Assembly (NCBI RefSeq): GCF_025452195.1
Contig: NZ_CP104972.1
Span: 434,001 to 498,000 of the forward strand
Direction of reading: 5' to 3'
DNA: 64,000 nucleotides
Source: Phyllobacterium zundukense
GTDB taxonomy: Bacteria > Pseudomonadota > Alphaproteobacteria > Rhizobiales > Rhizobiaceae
Each line of letters begins with the position of its first letter. The first letter of the stretch is position 1. This document shows positions 41,756 through 49,660 of this stretch, in pieces. Below the pieces are notes generated by a model. That model had not been told where the DNA came from. It ran no database searches and worked only from the letters and a program-made list of their open reading frames with translations. The translations under genes and the position numbers were made by a program.

Positions 41756-42007
41756 ATGCGCGACCTACCGTTCCCCTATGTAACCATTACCGATCAATTC
41801 GGGAACACGAAGAACATTGGCTCTGCAGTCGAAGCGGAAATATGGCTTGTTGCGCATTGGCCGGTAAGGAACGCCGATAAATTCAAGACAGCAAAGCGGG
41901 CATGCCTGGATGCTCTCGCCGGCGAGGCCACTTGTACGAGTTGCAGGAACGCCTTTATCGAAGCCGCTAAAGAAGCCGGTATCTACATCACTCAAAAGCG
42001 GCTGTAG
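41756..42007 (+). CDS. DUF982 family protein
   Basis: 83 residues: RDLPFPYVTITDQFGNTKNI, VEAEIWLVAHWPVRNADKF, ACLDALAGEATCTSCRNAFI, EAAKEAGIYITQKRL. All DUF982 landmarks (HWP, C-x-DAL, FIEAAKEAGI) are present. A decayed copy is at 48480 and a reverse relative at 60265. Confidence 0.8.
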   Translation: MRDLPFPYVTITDQFGNTKNIGSAVEAEIWLVAHWPVRNADKFKTAKRACLDALAGEATCTSCRNAFIEAAKEAGIYITQKRL

Positions 42008-42115
42008 GTCTTTTGCCGTGTGGTTAGCGCCATTGGTCCGATTTCAGGTCACGGAATACATGGTATCTTTCGGTCCCGGCCCGTCCCGGTCGGGATGACC
42101 CTTCAGGGGGCCAAC

Positions 42116-42152
42116 AGCCCGATCAGCTGAAAATCTTCCTGCTGATCGGGCT
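42116..42152 (+). terminator. hairpin terminator after the DUF982 gene
   Basis: AGCCCGATCAGC / GCTGATCGGGCT, 12-bp stem, 13-nt loop. Copy of 24777-24815 with a shorter stem. Confidence 0.65.
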
Positions 42153-42271
42153 ATCTGCCCCTCACCGGACAGAGAAGGAACCAAAGCATATCTTATATGT
42201 TTGGTGGAGGCCGATATTCCAGATCGGTTGGGCTATGATTTGCCAGGCACGTATTTCATGGCTCACAAATT

Positions 42272-42297
42272 GGCGGTGGAATGTCCACCGCCTTTTT
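42272..42297 (+). terminator. GGCGGTGGA hairpin with T5
   Basis: GGCGGTGGA / TCCACCGCC, 3-nt loop, then TTTTT. Lies 50 bp before the DWM gene; same element as at 13430. Confidence 0.8.
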
Positions 42298-42348
42298 ATG
42301 CTTGCAGCTGCCACAACGACGAAAATCCTTCGATTATGGGGTACGATC

Positions 42349-42669
42349 ATGACCTTTCAACCACTCACATCCGTTTCTGAAGTCGTATATAGCCAAGAGG
42401 ATTGGCGCGTGATGTCCGACGCATACGCCAGGGCAGCAGCAATGCTGGAACGTTCACCTCGGACCGATCCGCATGCGCAACGCCTGGCGCGGGAAGTCAT
42501 GCGCCTCTTCAACAACGGAAAACGCGATATCCAGTTGATTACCTCTCTGGCAGTCATCAACGAACAGACTGTCGGGTCCGAAACCGAGCAAGGGCGTCAC
42601 CGGCACAGCGCTCATCTATCGCATTCATCTGCATCACATGGCTCCATATCTGGAAAACTCTATGAGTAG
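42349..42669 (+). CDS. DWM-family small helical protein, copy 3
   Basis: 106 residues: VVYSQEDWRVMSDAYARAAA, AQRLAREVMRLFNNGKRDIQ, LITSLAVINEQ. Longer C terminus (His/Ser-rich) than copy 1. Overlaps the ZR gene by 8 nt. First gene of the only complete DWM-ZR-TMP module. Confidence 0.65.
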   Translation: MTFQPLTSVSEVVYSQEDWRVMSDAYARAAAMLERSPRTDPHAQRLAREVMRLFNNGKRDIQLITSLAVINEQTVGSETEQGRHRHSAHLSHSSASHGSISGKLYE

Positions 42670-42889
42670 CAACATGCCGCAACGCTTGGATCATAAACTC
42701 GACTGCAAAGCCTGCGGGACGATCTATTTGGAAATCCCCGAAAACGTTCAGAGCCATACGCCCATTTATTGCAGCTCATGCGGAGATCTCCTTGGCCGTT
42801 GGGATGAGCTCGAACGCGATTTTAACCAGCAAGGTGGCCAGAACGGCATCTTTGAAATGCATGACGGTCAAATCATACGCAGGGAATGA
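42662..42889 (+). CDS. ZR-family zinc-ribbon-like protein, copy 5
   Basis: 75 residues: KLDCKACGTIYLEI, PIYCSSCGDLLGRWDELERD, IFEMHDGQIIRRE. Middle gene of the complete module, 4 nt before the TMP gene. Confidence 0.75.
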   Translation: MSSNMPQRLDHKLDCKACGTIYLEIPENVQSHTPIYCSSCGDLLGRWDELERDFNQQGGQNGIFEMHDGQIIRRE

Positions 42890-42893
42890 TCCT

Positions 42894-43043
42894 ATGCGAA
42901 TAGATTTTGGTGACGATCCGGAACACGGTCCGCGTGACCTGCCCTACTGTCTATACGGCTTAGTATTTATTGTTGCGCTTGCCATCGCTGTCGCGCTTGG
43001 GTGGTTCTCGCACGTAGAAGACTTGGGAGCCAATGCTCCCTGA
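42894..43043 (+). CDS. TMP-family small membrane protein, intact
   Basis: 49 residues: acidic RIDFGDDPEHGPRDLPYCLY, then one span GLVFIVALAIAVALGWF and a short tail. Third gene of the module. Cys in PYCLYG is shared with the dead copy at 23440. Confidence 0.7.
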   Translation: MRIDFGDDPEHGPRDLPYCLYGLVFIVALAIAVALGWFSHVEDLGANAP

Positions 43044-43116
43044 GTCCTGTCTCAGATAATAAATATTGACTATCCCATCGTGCGGAACTGAGTCCACTTT
43101 TGGTCGTTAGCCCGCG

Positions 43117-43425
43117 ATGGAAGAAAAACCCTTCAAAGAAGTTCGCATCATGACAAGCCATCCTGGCCGGATGCGCGTCGTCACCTCGGCACTTCAAGCC
43201 GCAGAGCTGATTCTCACAGATTGGCCGATCGAGGAAAGCGAGATATTGACGGCGGCGAAACACGCGCTGCTAGCGTGTCTGGAAGGGAACCTCTCCCCCG
43301 GATCGGCGCGCTTTGCATTTATCCAAGCCGCAAAGGAGGCTGGCAACTATGTGGATGAACCGGAACGTGGACCGCCGACCGGCAAATCCATTCGGTGGCA
43401 CAAGAGCAAGCTTCGGCGGGCATGA
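43117..43425 (+). CDS. DUF982 family protein, long form
   Basis: 102 residues: EEKPFKEVRIMTSHPGRMRV, ALQAAELILTDWPIEESEIL, ALLACLEGNLSPGSARFAFI, QAAKEAGNYV, then a Pro/Lys-rich tail. Parent form of the chimeras at 25427 and 39240 and of the shortened gene at 27243. Confidence 0.8.
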   Translation: MEEKPFKEVRIMTSHPGRMRVVTSALQAAELILTDWPIEESEILTAAKHALLACLEGNLSPGSARFAFIQAAKEAGNYVDEPERGPPTGKSIRWHKSKLRRA

Positions 43426-43531
43426 CCAATCTTAAATTACTGGAACCAAGTGCTGCACCGATAGTTTGGGCGTTGGTGCAAGGGGACATAGATCAAGCGA
43501 GGCCCGTTTATCCTAGACCTACAACCATGAA

Positions 43532-43567
43532 AAAAGCTCGCAGGATTATTTTTCCCCACGAGCTTTT
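43532..43567. terminator. intrinsic terminator between convergent genes
   Basis: AAAAGCTCG / CGAGCTTTT with an 18-nt loop and T-rich flanks on both strands; lies between the DUF982 gene and the reverse PepSY gene. Confidence 0.6.
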
Positions 43568-43589
43568 CTTGGAACTGGCGTGCCTAATA

Positions 43590-43919
43590 CTAGTCTACTG
43601 AGATCACGTCACCCGACCGGCGATCCACTGCGACTCTAATATCATTGCCCCTTCGATCACTGCCACGCACTACAAAGTTTGAGCGAGTCCTTCGAACGTC
43701 ATCAACCTGACGGACACCCTCATGGCGCGCGATACGGATAGCCTCCCGCTCTCCTATACCGACGTCCCGACGCATTCCATCTCTCGGCACTATCCGGTCT
43801 TGTTGCTGGTGCATCCTTACGCCGTTCGGTCCGATCTCAACGCTCTGGGCAAAAGACGGTGACGCCGCTGCCAGAGCGAGCATTGCAGTCGCACCGATAA
43901 TCACAAATTTCTTAAACAT
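43590..43919 (-). CDS. secreted PepSY-like protein
   Basis: 109 residues with a signal peptide (FKKFVIIGATAMLALAAASP, cleaved after SFA) and a mature part REAIRIARHEGVRQVDDVRR, TRSNFVVRGSDRRGNDIRVA, VDRRSGDVISVD: a single small PepSY-type domain. GGAG precedes ATG 43919. Periplasmic. Confidence 0.75.
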   Translation of the reverse strand: MFKKFVIIGATAMLALAAASPSFAQSVEIGPNGVRMHQQQDRIVPRDGMRRDVGIGEREAIRIARHEGVRQVDDVRRTRSNFVVRGSDRRGNDIRVAVDRRSGDVISVD

Positions 43920-44100
43920 AAATTTCTCCGCAAATGGTGGGTTGAAATGACCATTCGGATTTTAACGTGCCACGACCATTAACGTTCCGGTCTAAAAGAC
44001 TAGTCTGAGGGCCAAAAGCAAAAGTCAACAAGCGCTGGCGCACTAGCATCTGTCATTCTAAAGCAAAAGGCCCGCCAACCGGACAACCGGCGGCGGGCAC

Positions 44101-44295
44101 AAATTTCTCATCATCTAAGGGTCTAGGATGAATCTATAGAGACAACCTTTCCTCCGGGCCTGATTGAGGAAACCCTTTATCCGGCAGCCCTGACCGCGAT
44201 TGTTAATTGAACGGAACGACAGTCGCGCCGGGAGGTTCGAGTCCGGGCGGTAGAAATCCAACTCATCGGCGGTGCTTCGGCGCCGCCTTCTTTTT
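44101..44295 (+). ncRNA. candidate small RNA, copy 2
   Basis: Same noncoding stretch as 34140-34335 with a handful of changes, ending in the same GGCGGTGC-TTCG-GCGCCGCC terminator (44268-44295). Confidence 0.4.
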
Positions 44296-44394
44296 GATCT
44301 CCAACATGAGCCGGTGATCAGGTGCAACTGATATGCCAAGTCGACGTTGTATGTTCCGGATATTGACATGCTTGGCTTTGGACAGGAGGGAGCT

Positions 44395-44664
44395 ATGGCT
44401 CTCGTTGAACGACCGAATTTACCGGAGAGTCACCCTGACAGATTTCTCTCGTGTAAAGAGGCCATGAAGGACCGGTTCAATGAATTGGTTGAAGCCAAGC
44501 AGCCTATGACGGATCTTCATGCAGAGGCGATTGCTGCCGGCTGGAATGAGAATGAGGCTCGGGAGGGCATTTTGGGTTTATTAGAGGCTCGGGTTGCCAT
44601 GGAGAAAGAAATGGACCTTGAAGAGGCTCAGCGCACTAAGGCTCGGGATGAGAACAATCACTGA
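44395..44664 (+). CDS. CQA-family small protein, copy 4
   Basis: 89 residues, near copy of 34432 (ALVERPNLPESHPDRFLSCK at the start). GGAGGGAG before ATG 44395 is a better ribosome site than in copy 3. Confidence 0.7.
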   Translation: MALVERPNLPESHPDRFLSCKEAMKDRFNELVEAKQPMTDLHAEAIAAGWNENEAREGILGLLEARVAMEKEMDLEEAQRTKARDENNH

Positions 44665-44733
44665 CGAGGTAAGACACGACGAAAAGAAGCGCGATTGACG
44701 CCCCCCTCGGGCTCTGCGAACTTCGTGTAACAA

Positions 44734-45078
44734 ATGGGGAGACAAAATTATGGTCGAAGCGATTCGACCGATGTGCAATTCAGCTCAAAACTTCCTCATG
44801 AAACATCGCATGGAAACGTGCAGAGAGACCGTCGGAGAGACACAAGGTTGCCAGTCTATCACGCTCGAACAATAGAAATCGAAATTGGGGCCAAGCTTAA
44901 GGAAGTTCGGCTTCAAGCCGGGATGTCACAGGAGAAGTTTGGAACGGCGATGGGCCTTTCACACGCCCAGGTTCAAAAGTACGAACAGGGCAAAAACAGA
45001 ATCGCAGTTTCAACTCTCGTAGGAATTTGTGAGGTTCTGGGCGCCAAGCCTATGGACTTCCTTGATCCCTATTTTTGA
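44734..45078 (+). CDS. XRE-family helix-turn-helix regulator, copy 2
   Basis: 114 residues, near identical to 38793 (KEVRLQAGMSQEKFG for KELRLQAGMSQERFG). Same open N-terminal extension. Confidence 0.75.
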   Translation: MGRQNYGRSDSTDVQFSSKLPHETSHGNVQRDRRRDTRLPVYHARTIEIEIGAKLKEVRLQAGMSQEKFGTAMGLSHAQVQKYEQGKNRIAVSTLVGICEVLGAKPMDFLDPYF

Positions 45079-45214
45079 GGAAGCATAAGATATGAGCCGG
45101 AGCGGCCACCGCCTATTTTGAAGTGACAAGGTGGCACAAGAGCAAGCCGAGACATAACCTCTGTCTATTGCCGGACTGACGTGGAACCAGAATTAAATGC
45201 TGGTTGTTTTCCCA

Positions 45215-45330
45215 TGTGCTGAAGCCCCGTTTCAGCAAGAGGTCTGAGGAAGAAGCAGCCCTTCTTTTTCACATCAGACCTGATAGGCCCGGCCGCTGGT
45301 ATTTTGCGTTCCGGTCGGCCGGGCCACTCA
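45215..45330. repeat. dispersed noncoding repeat with two hairpins, copy 1
   Basis: Contains TGCTGAAGCCCCGTTTCAGCA, CTTTTTCACATCAG and a perfect 10-bp stem GGCCCGGCCG (45286-45295) / CGGCCGGGCC (45316-45325). The same order appears at 51508-51625. The rest of 45110-45700 holds no gene I can support. Confidence 0.6.
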
Positions 45331-45710
45331 TTTCGCTGTAAGTGACAGATCTTATCGCCTTTCCGGCAGAACCAGACTCATATTCGTGCGTTGTAGTGGC
45401 GTCGAACTTAGCCACAGCTCGACAGAGGTCCCGACGTCTGTCATCCGAGCCCAAGGAGGGGCGTCGGGCCTCACCTAGCTTATTGGAATTAGTACCGGAG
45501 CCAATCTTCATCCGACACGTTCGACCCTTGTCGGAGAGCTCACAAGCTCCGGCCCGAGGCCCGGCGTGTCACCGCCCATTGACCCCCACGTCGGGTCTCA
45601 CTCAATCTTAATCACATGGGAGCATGCTATGATCGCTGAGCCCCAAATGTCAGCAACCCGGCCTGCCTTTTGTATTGCGTTTTAGGCAGGTCGGGACGGG
45701 CTCTGGTGCC

Positions 45711-46371
45711 TCAGAACTTGATCCGGAACCCCGCCGTGCCGTTGAGGCTGTAGCTGTCGGCGAAATTGGACAGGCTGGTGTTGATGGAAACCTCGCTGTA
45801 GAGCGAATATTTGTCGTCATTCCAGTTATAGCTGCCGCCAGCGCCGATACCGCCCCAGTTGCGGTCGTTGGCCGTGGCAAAGTTCACACCCGACACATCG
45901 GTCTCGTTGCCGTCGAGGAACTCATAATAGAGGTTGGCGATGCCATAGAGATTGGTGCGGGTCAGCTTGCCGGCACCATCCTCCCGGCATTCTGGTAATC
46001 GGCGGAAAGTCCAATCCTGCCCTTGAGAAAGTCAGGCTGGTCCCCCGGCGCGGATCCACTGGCGACGTTTACACCGACAGTGCGAAGGCGCCCGTATCGA
46101 GCGTCACCGGTCTGCTCAAAGCAGGAAGCAGCGTGGGATCGATGATGATTATGTTCGCAGTCAACGTGACTGTGGCAGTGGGGTCCGCATCGACATTGGC
46201 GTCCAAAATGGCTTGGCGAAGCTCAGTTTCATTCGATGCCAGGTGATTTGCCGCCCAGCTGTGCTGCGGCAGCAGAGCGGCAATCGTCAGCACAGAGCAG
46301 GATGTCATGGTCAGTAGCTTGAGTGAAGTCGCGATTCGGACCGATTTGCGCCGGCTACTGTTTGAATTCAT
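45711..46371 (-). pseudogene. autotransporter with passenger deleted (remnant 3)
   Basis: 46371-46069 encodes an N terminus (signal peptide with CSVLTIAALLPQHSWA, then NETELRQAILDANVDADPTA, as in the start of the intact gene). 46020-45711 encodes the last barrel strands (YGIANLYYEFLDGNETDVSG, SYNWNDDKYSLYSEVSINTS, ending FRIKF). The whole passenger and most of the barrel are gone, and one A is missing in CTCCCGGCATTC. The N terminus differs from the gene at 35682, so this was another autotransporter. Confidence 0.85.
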
Positions 46372-47090
46372 CCTGATTCCCCCTATTGGCGAAGCCGCCC
46401 TGTCACTAAATCGTTCGAATTACACTGCGAACGCAAATGTTTTATGATGTGAAATGGTAAATGATTAGAATTTCCATGGCATTGTTGCTGATACAGAGCA
46501 AAATTGTCCCACTTGGACTGAGGTGACATAAATAATAACTTTGGCACTCTGGACAATAGTCATCGGCTGGACAATTTTTATTAGTGGCTAGCCTAGTTGA
46601 AATCACAGAATAATTCCTGATCTACGGTTGCTAGGTCGCATTCGATTTGCTTTACCTCGAGGTCACGACCTCTCGGGCATCGAGCTATGGGAAAGGATGA
46701 CCGGATTCTGCGCTACTACTTGAGAATGAAGCACCGAAAGCGTTTAGGACGTTCCCTGAGACACATCAGCCGCGTGATGAGAAAAATGCTGTACTTACGG
46801 AGACGGGATCATCTCCGTAATAATAGTGGTTGTCTCACCCGTGCACCGTTCGAGCACCACTGTCGAGATGTGGCGCGCCGATTTCCGGTTAACGCACCAT
46901 TATTGAGGCGCATTATGTGGCCCAAAGTGCGGGTAAACTAGAACCTAATGGTAACCCGAAATGACCCATATTGAAAACCGGAAGCTAAATCGATCCATCG
47001 GTGATATTTCTACGGTGAATTTCCTCGCATGAAAAGGGACACCCAAACATAGTCCCTCCCGTATAACTTAGACTTGATGCTTACAGAAAT
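46372..47090. other. gene-poor AT-rich stretch
   Basis: No convincing gene. 46380-46640 is AT-rich. An inverted repeat TTACGGAGA / TCTCCGTAA (46795-46820, 8-nt loop) is present, and 46840-46935 resembles 40075-40255. Confidence 0.4.
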
Positions 47091-47188
47091 TATTACACGA
47101 AGGTTGAGTTGCGGCGGAACAACACAGCCACACTGCTTGTTAATTCTCCAATGGAGCGCGCACAGGGCGCTTCAAAGGAGGATCTAAA

Positions 47189-47803
47189 ATGCGTACGACA
47201 TTCTTGATTACTACCGCTTGCGTGGCCTGGGTATCAGGCGGTGCATGGGCACAGACAGCAACCACGCCTGCTGCACCCGCCGATAACGCAGCACCGGCTG
47301 GTGCAGAACCTGCAGTTACAAAGGAGCTATTCAAAGCCCCTTCCGGCAGTCAGGCTTCGACCGAAATTCAGCCCATCAGCAGTGTTTCGGAGGGTCAGGT
47401 GCTCGCCTCTGAATTCATCGGCAAAGCTGTTTACAATGGCGATGGCGATGATGCGCAGTCTATTGGTGAGCTTAACGATCTTATCCTCACGCCGGACGGA
47501 ACCGTACATGCAGCGGTTATCGGTGTCGGTGGCTTCCTGGGGGTTGGCCAAAAAGACGTGGCCATCCCGGCAAGCCACCTCAAACTTTCCGTTCGAGGCG
47601 ACAAGTCGAACTGGATAGTGGTGAACACGACCAAGGAAAACTTGCAGAGCGCTCCGGCTTTCGAGACATCGGCAAAGTTTACGGAGGGAGTGGCTGATCC
47701 AAACAAGGCGAACGAAGCAAAGACTGATGCAGCGCCCGCCGACCCAGCTCCGGCAGTTCAAGACAATAAAATGGCACCAGCGACGCCGGCTCCGGCGAAC
47801 TAA
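47189..47803 (+). CDS. secreted PRC-barrel domain protein, copy 2
   Basis: 204 residues, almost identical to 25930 (APSGSQAST for APSGTQAST). The identity starts at ~47087, about 100 bp before the ATG, so the promoter is included, and ends shortly after the hairpin at 47821-47850 (13-bp stem, 4-nt loop). Confidence 0.85.
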   Translation: MRTTFLITTACVAWVSGGAWAQTATTPAAPADNAAPAGAEPAVTKELFKAPSGSQASTEIQPISSVSEGQVLASEFIGKAVYNGDGDDAQSIGELNDLILTPDGTVHAAVIGVGGFLGVGQKDVAIPASHLKLSVRGDKSNWIVVNTTKENLQSAPAFETSAKFTEGVADPNKANEAKTDAAPADPAPAVQDNKMAPATPAPAN

Positions 47804-47820
47804 AAAGCTATAACAACGAG

Positions 47821-47850
47821 GCGGGCTCATCGTGGCAACGATGAGCCCGC
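47821..47850. terminator. hairpin after PRC-barrel copy 2
   Basis: GCGGGCTCATCGT / ACGATGAGCCCGC, loop GGCA; one base change relative to 26562-26591 lengthens the stem by two pairs. Confidence 0.6.
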
Positions 47851-47929
47851 GAGGAGGCCATCTCAAAATGTCGGCTGACTCTGACGACTAAAACGAGGAA
47901 CAAGCAAACATTTTATTCGTTCCGCCGGA

Positions 47930-48130
47930 ATGGCAGAGCGAAAATACCAGCCGAGGCAGCAAGCCAATGGAAAGTGGGCCGTCTATGACCTGTCCACGGG
48001 CTTCCCAACTGTGGTCAACGGTTTCTTTACGATCGACCTTCCCCAAGATCAAGCAGACTATCTGAGCGATCTCTTGAACATCCAGGATGCGAAACAAACA
48101 GGCATCATTGGATCTGAGCAAAATCACTAG
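47930..48130 (+). CDS. AVYD-family protein, copy 3
   Basis: 66 residues: AERKYQPRQQANGKWAVYDL, FPTVVNGFFTIDLPQDQADY, LSDLLNIQDAKQ. Overlaps the convergent ZR gene by 4 bp. Same arrangement as at 41216-41640. Confidence 0.65.
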   Translation: MAERKYQPRQQANGKWAVYDLSTGFPTVVNGFFTIDLPQDQADYLSDLLNIQDAKQTGIIGSEQNH

Positions 48131-48354
48131 GAGGACGATCTATCTATTCGAATAATCTGGCCGTCATGCAGCTCAAACACGCCGCTCTGCCCACCTTGAG
48201 CGTTGAAGTCTTCTTCCAGCTCGATCCACCTGCCAAGCGGCATGCCGCAAGTGCTGCAGTGGATAGGGCTCTCAGCCGATAAAACGGTCGGAAATTTGAG
48301 GTACAATGTACCGCAATGCGGGCATTCCAACCGGTGATTGAGGCGCTGAGACAT
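48127..48354 (-). CDS. ZR-family zinc-ribbon-like protein, copy 6 (reverse)
   Basis: 75 residues: RLECPHCGTLYLKF, PIHCSTCGMPLGRWIELEED, VFELHDGQIIRIDRSSS. Stop preserved, unlike copy 4. Confidence 0.75.
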   Translation of the reverse strand: MSQRLNHRLECPHCGTLYLKFPTVLSAESPIHCSTCGMPLGRWIELEEDFNAQGGQSGVFELHDGQIIRIDRSSS

Positions 48355-48479
48355 CCATATTGAACCCCTTCAACAGTCCCTACCCAAAGCACAATACGCC
48401 GAACTGTTGTCTGCGCAAGTCGCCCGTCCCAAAACCTAGGAACGGCCTTTCTTGTTACGTGTTTATTAGCATCGCGACC

Positions 48480-48640
48480 TTGCGTTCCCTCATGTAACGA
48501 TTTGCCGATCAATTCGGTAACACGAAGGATATTGGGTCTGTCGTCGAAGCGGAGATTTGGCTCGCTGCGCATTGGCCGGCAAGGAACGCTGACAAATTCA
48601 AGGCAGGCAGCGGGCATGCTTAGATGCTCTTGCTGGAAGG
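48480..48640 (+). pseudogene. DUF982 gene, decayed copy
   Basis: Readable pieces DQFGNTKDIGSVVEAEIWLA and AHWPARNADKFKA match 41756, but the start is disrupted and stops follow (GHA-stop at ~48620). Upstream 48354-48430 matches 41640-41700, so the whole AVYD/ZR/DUF982 block was copied and this gene then decayed. Confidence 0.65.
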
Positions 48641-48803
48641 CCTTGTACAAGTTGCAGTATTGCGCGACCTTGGTTTCTCGTCCCCCGATTTATCAAGGGA
48701 AAAGTAACCATCTGATACTTGTCACTTAGCTCCGAACGCATGAGTTTCAGATTTATGCCATCCCACGGCAGAACCACGGTATCCGAATGAGCCAGTTCAT
48801 TTC

Positions 48804-48986
48804 TTATTTTAACGAGACGGAAGTCGTTTGCAGTGTCCTTTCAAGAGTCGCGATCTTCGATTTGTCATTGTCCAAAAAACGCGCAGGCAAGGCGACGCAA
48901 GTATCATACACGAAGGAGCCATTTTCTCTCCAGCTTCCTAATTCAGGAAAATCGTAAATCATTCGGGGAAGCACGAAGCGGTTCAC
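48804..48986 (-). CDS. possible short hypothetical protein or fragment
   Basis: 60-codon frame with protein-like sequence (FVLPRMIYDFPELGSWRENG, VYDTCVALPARFLDNDKSKI). No clear ribosome site and no family recognised; may be the 5' remnant of a longer gene. Confidence 0.25.
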   Translation of the reverse strand: MNRFVLPRMIYDFPELGSWRENGSFVYDTCVALPARFLDNDKSKIATLERTLQTTSVSLK

Positions 48987-48989
48987 GTC

Positions 48990-49660
48990 CGATCGGAGGA
49001 CTCGAACCCATTACCCAACATGCAAGCCCTATCGATCCTTGCCAAGGATTTGGCTCTTGTTATCCGATTGCAGAACCTGCCACCTTCCTTTGAAAGTGCC
49101 GATAATCGCTGATTTTCTCCATTCTGTGATTGTCGAATGAAATTCCACAATCATTGCTTCGGTGGTGAGGTGTATTTGACGACGTTTGACCCACTGAGCC
49201 TGCTGTGCGATCGGGCGGTTCAATGACGATGCGTTTTACGAGATGATCCCCGCTGCGACAACGCCGTGCCGAGATCAAAATTTGCACGAACCGCACGCCG
49301 TGCGGTACGCGCGAGCATCAAGCCACGCAATCGTGCACCTCTGTGAAAAATGCTGATCTGGTGATGAGTTTTGGCCCGCCGTACTCGGTAGGTTTCTCCC
49401 GCAGTTTGAGTGTCGCTTGTCACGCCAATTCCATCCCAAGTGTCGCACTGCATTTTATTTGCCTCCGTAAAGTGGTGGGTTTGAAAACCATTCGGGAAGG
49501 CGACCCGTCACGGGTCCATACGTTCCGGTTCGCTCAGACGATCTGCGCAGTGAATAATCCGTTAGCGACATTGGTGGGCGAACAGTCTATTATCACCCGA
49601 GGATCAAATGGGCGCTCGTATCGAAGCCGTACCGGGTTCGGATCGGATCCACCCTTTGTC
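48990..49660. other. no gene supported before the histidine kinase
   Basis: Open frames here lack starts and signatures. The region should contain the kinase promoter. Confidence 0.35.

Larger units (their letters stand above)
44070..45110. repeat. composite repeat: block 34.1-34.7 kb fused to block 38.7-39.2 kb
   Basis: 44070-44672 is nearly identical to 34110-34707 (hairpin, candidate RNA, CQA gene), and 44673-45110 nearly identical to 38733-39167 (HTH gene). They meet at GAGGTAAGAC|ACGACG. Elsewhere the two blocks are 4 kb apart with different neighbours. Confidence 0.85.

Noticed and set aside
43395..43601. 68-codon forward ORF
   Set aside because: Starts inside the DUF982 tail and runs through an intrinsic terminator.
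46687..46941. 84-codon Arg-rich forward ORF
   Set aside because: No ribosome site, crosses an inverted repeat and a noncoding repeat shared with 40.1 kb.
48990..49070. tRNA-like words (GGACTCGAACCC) on the forward strand
   Set aside because: The T-arm would not pair and no acceptor or anticodon arm is present.
49343..49660. N-terminal extension of the histidine kinase frame by 106 codons
   Set aside because: The extension has no domain and no ribosome site; homology to PAS kinases begins just after ATG 49661.
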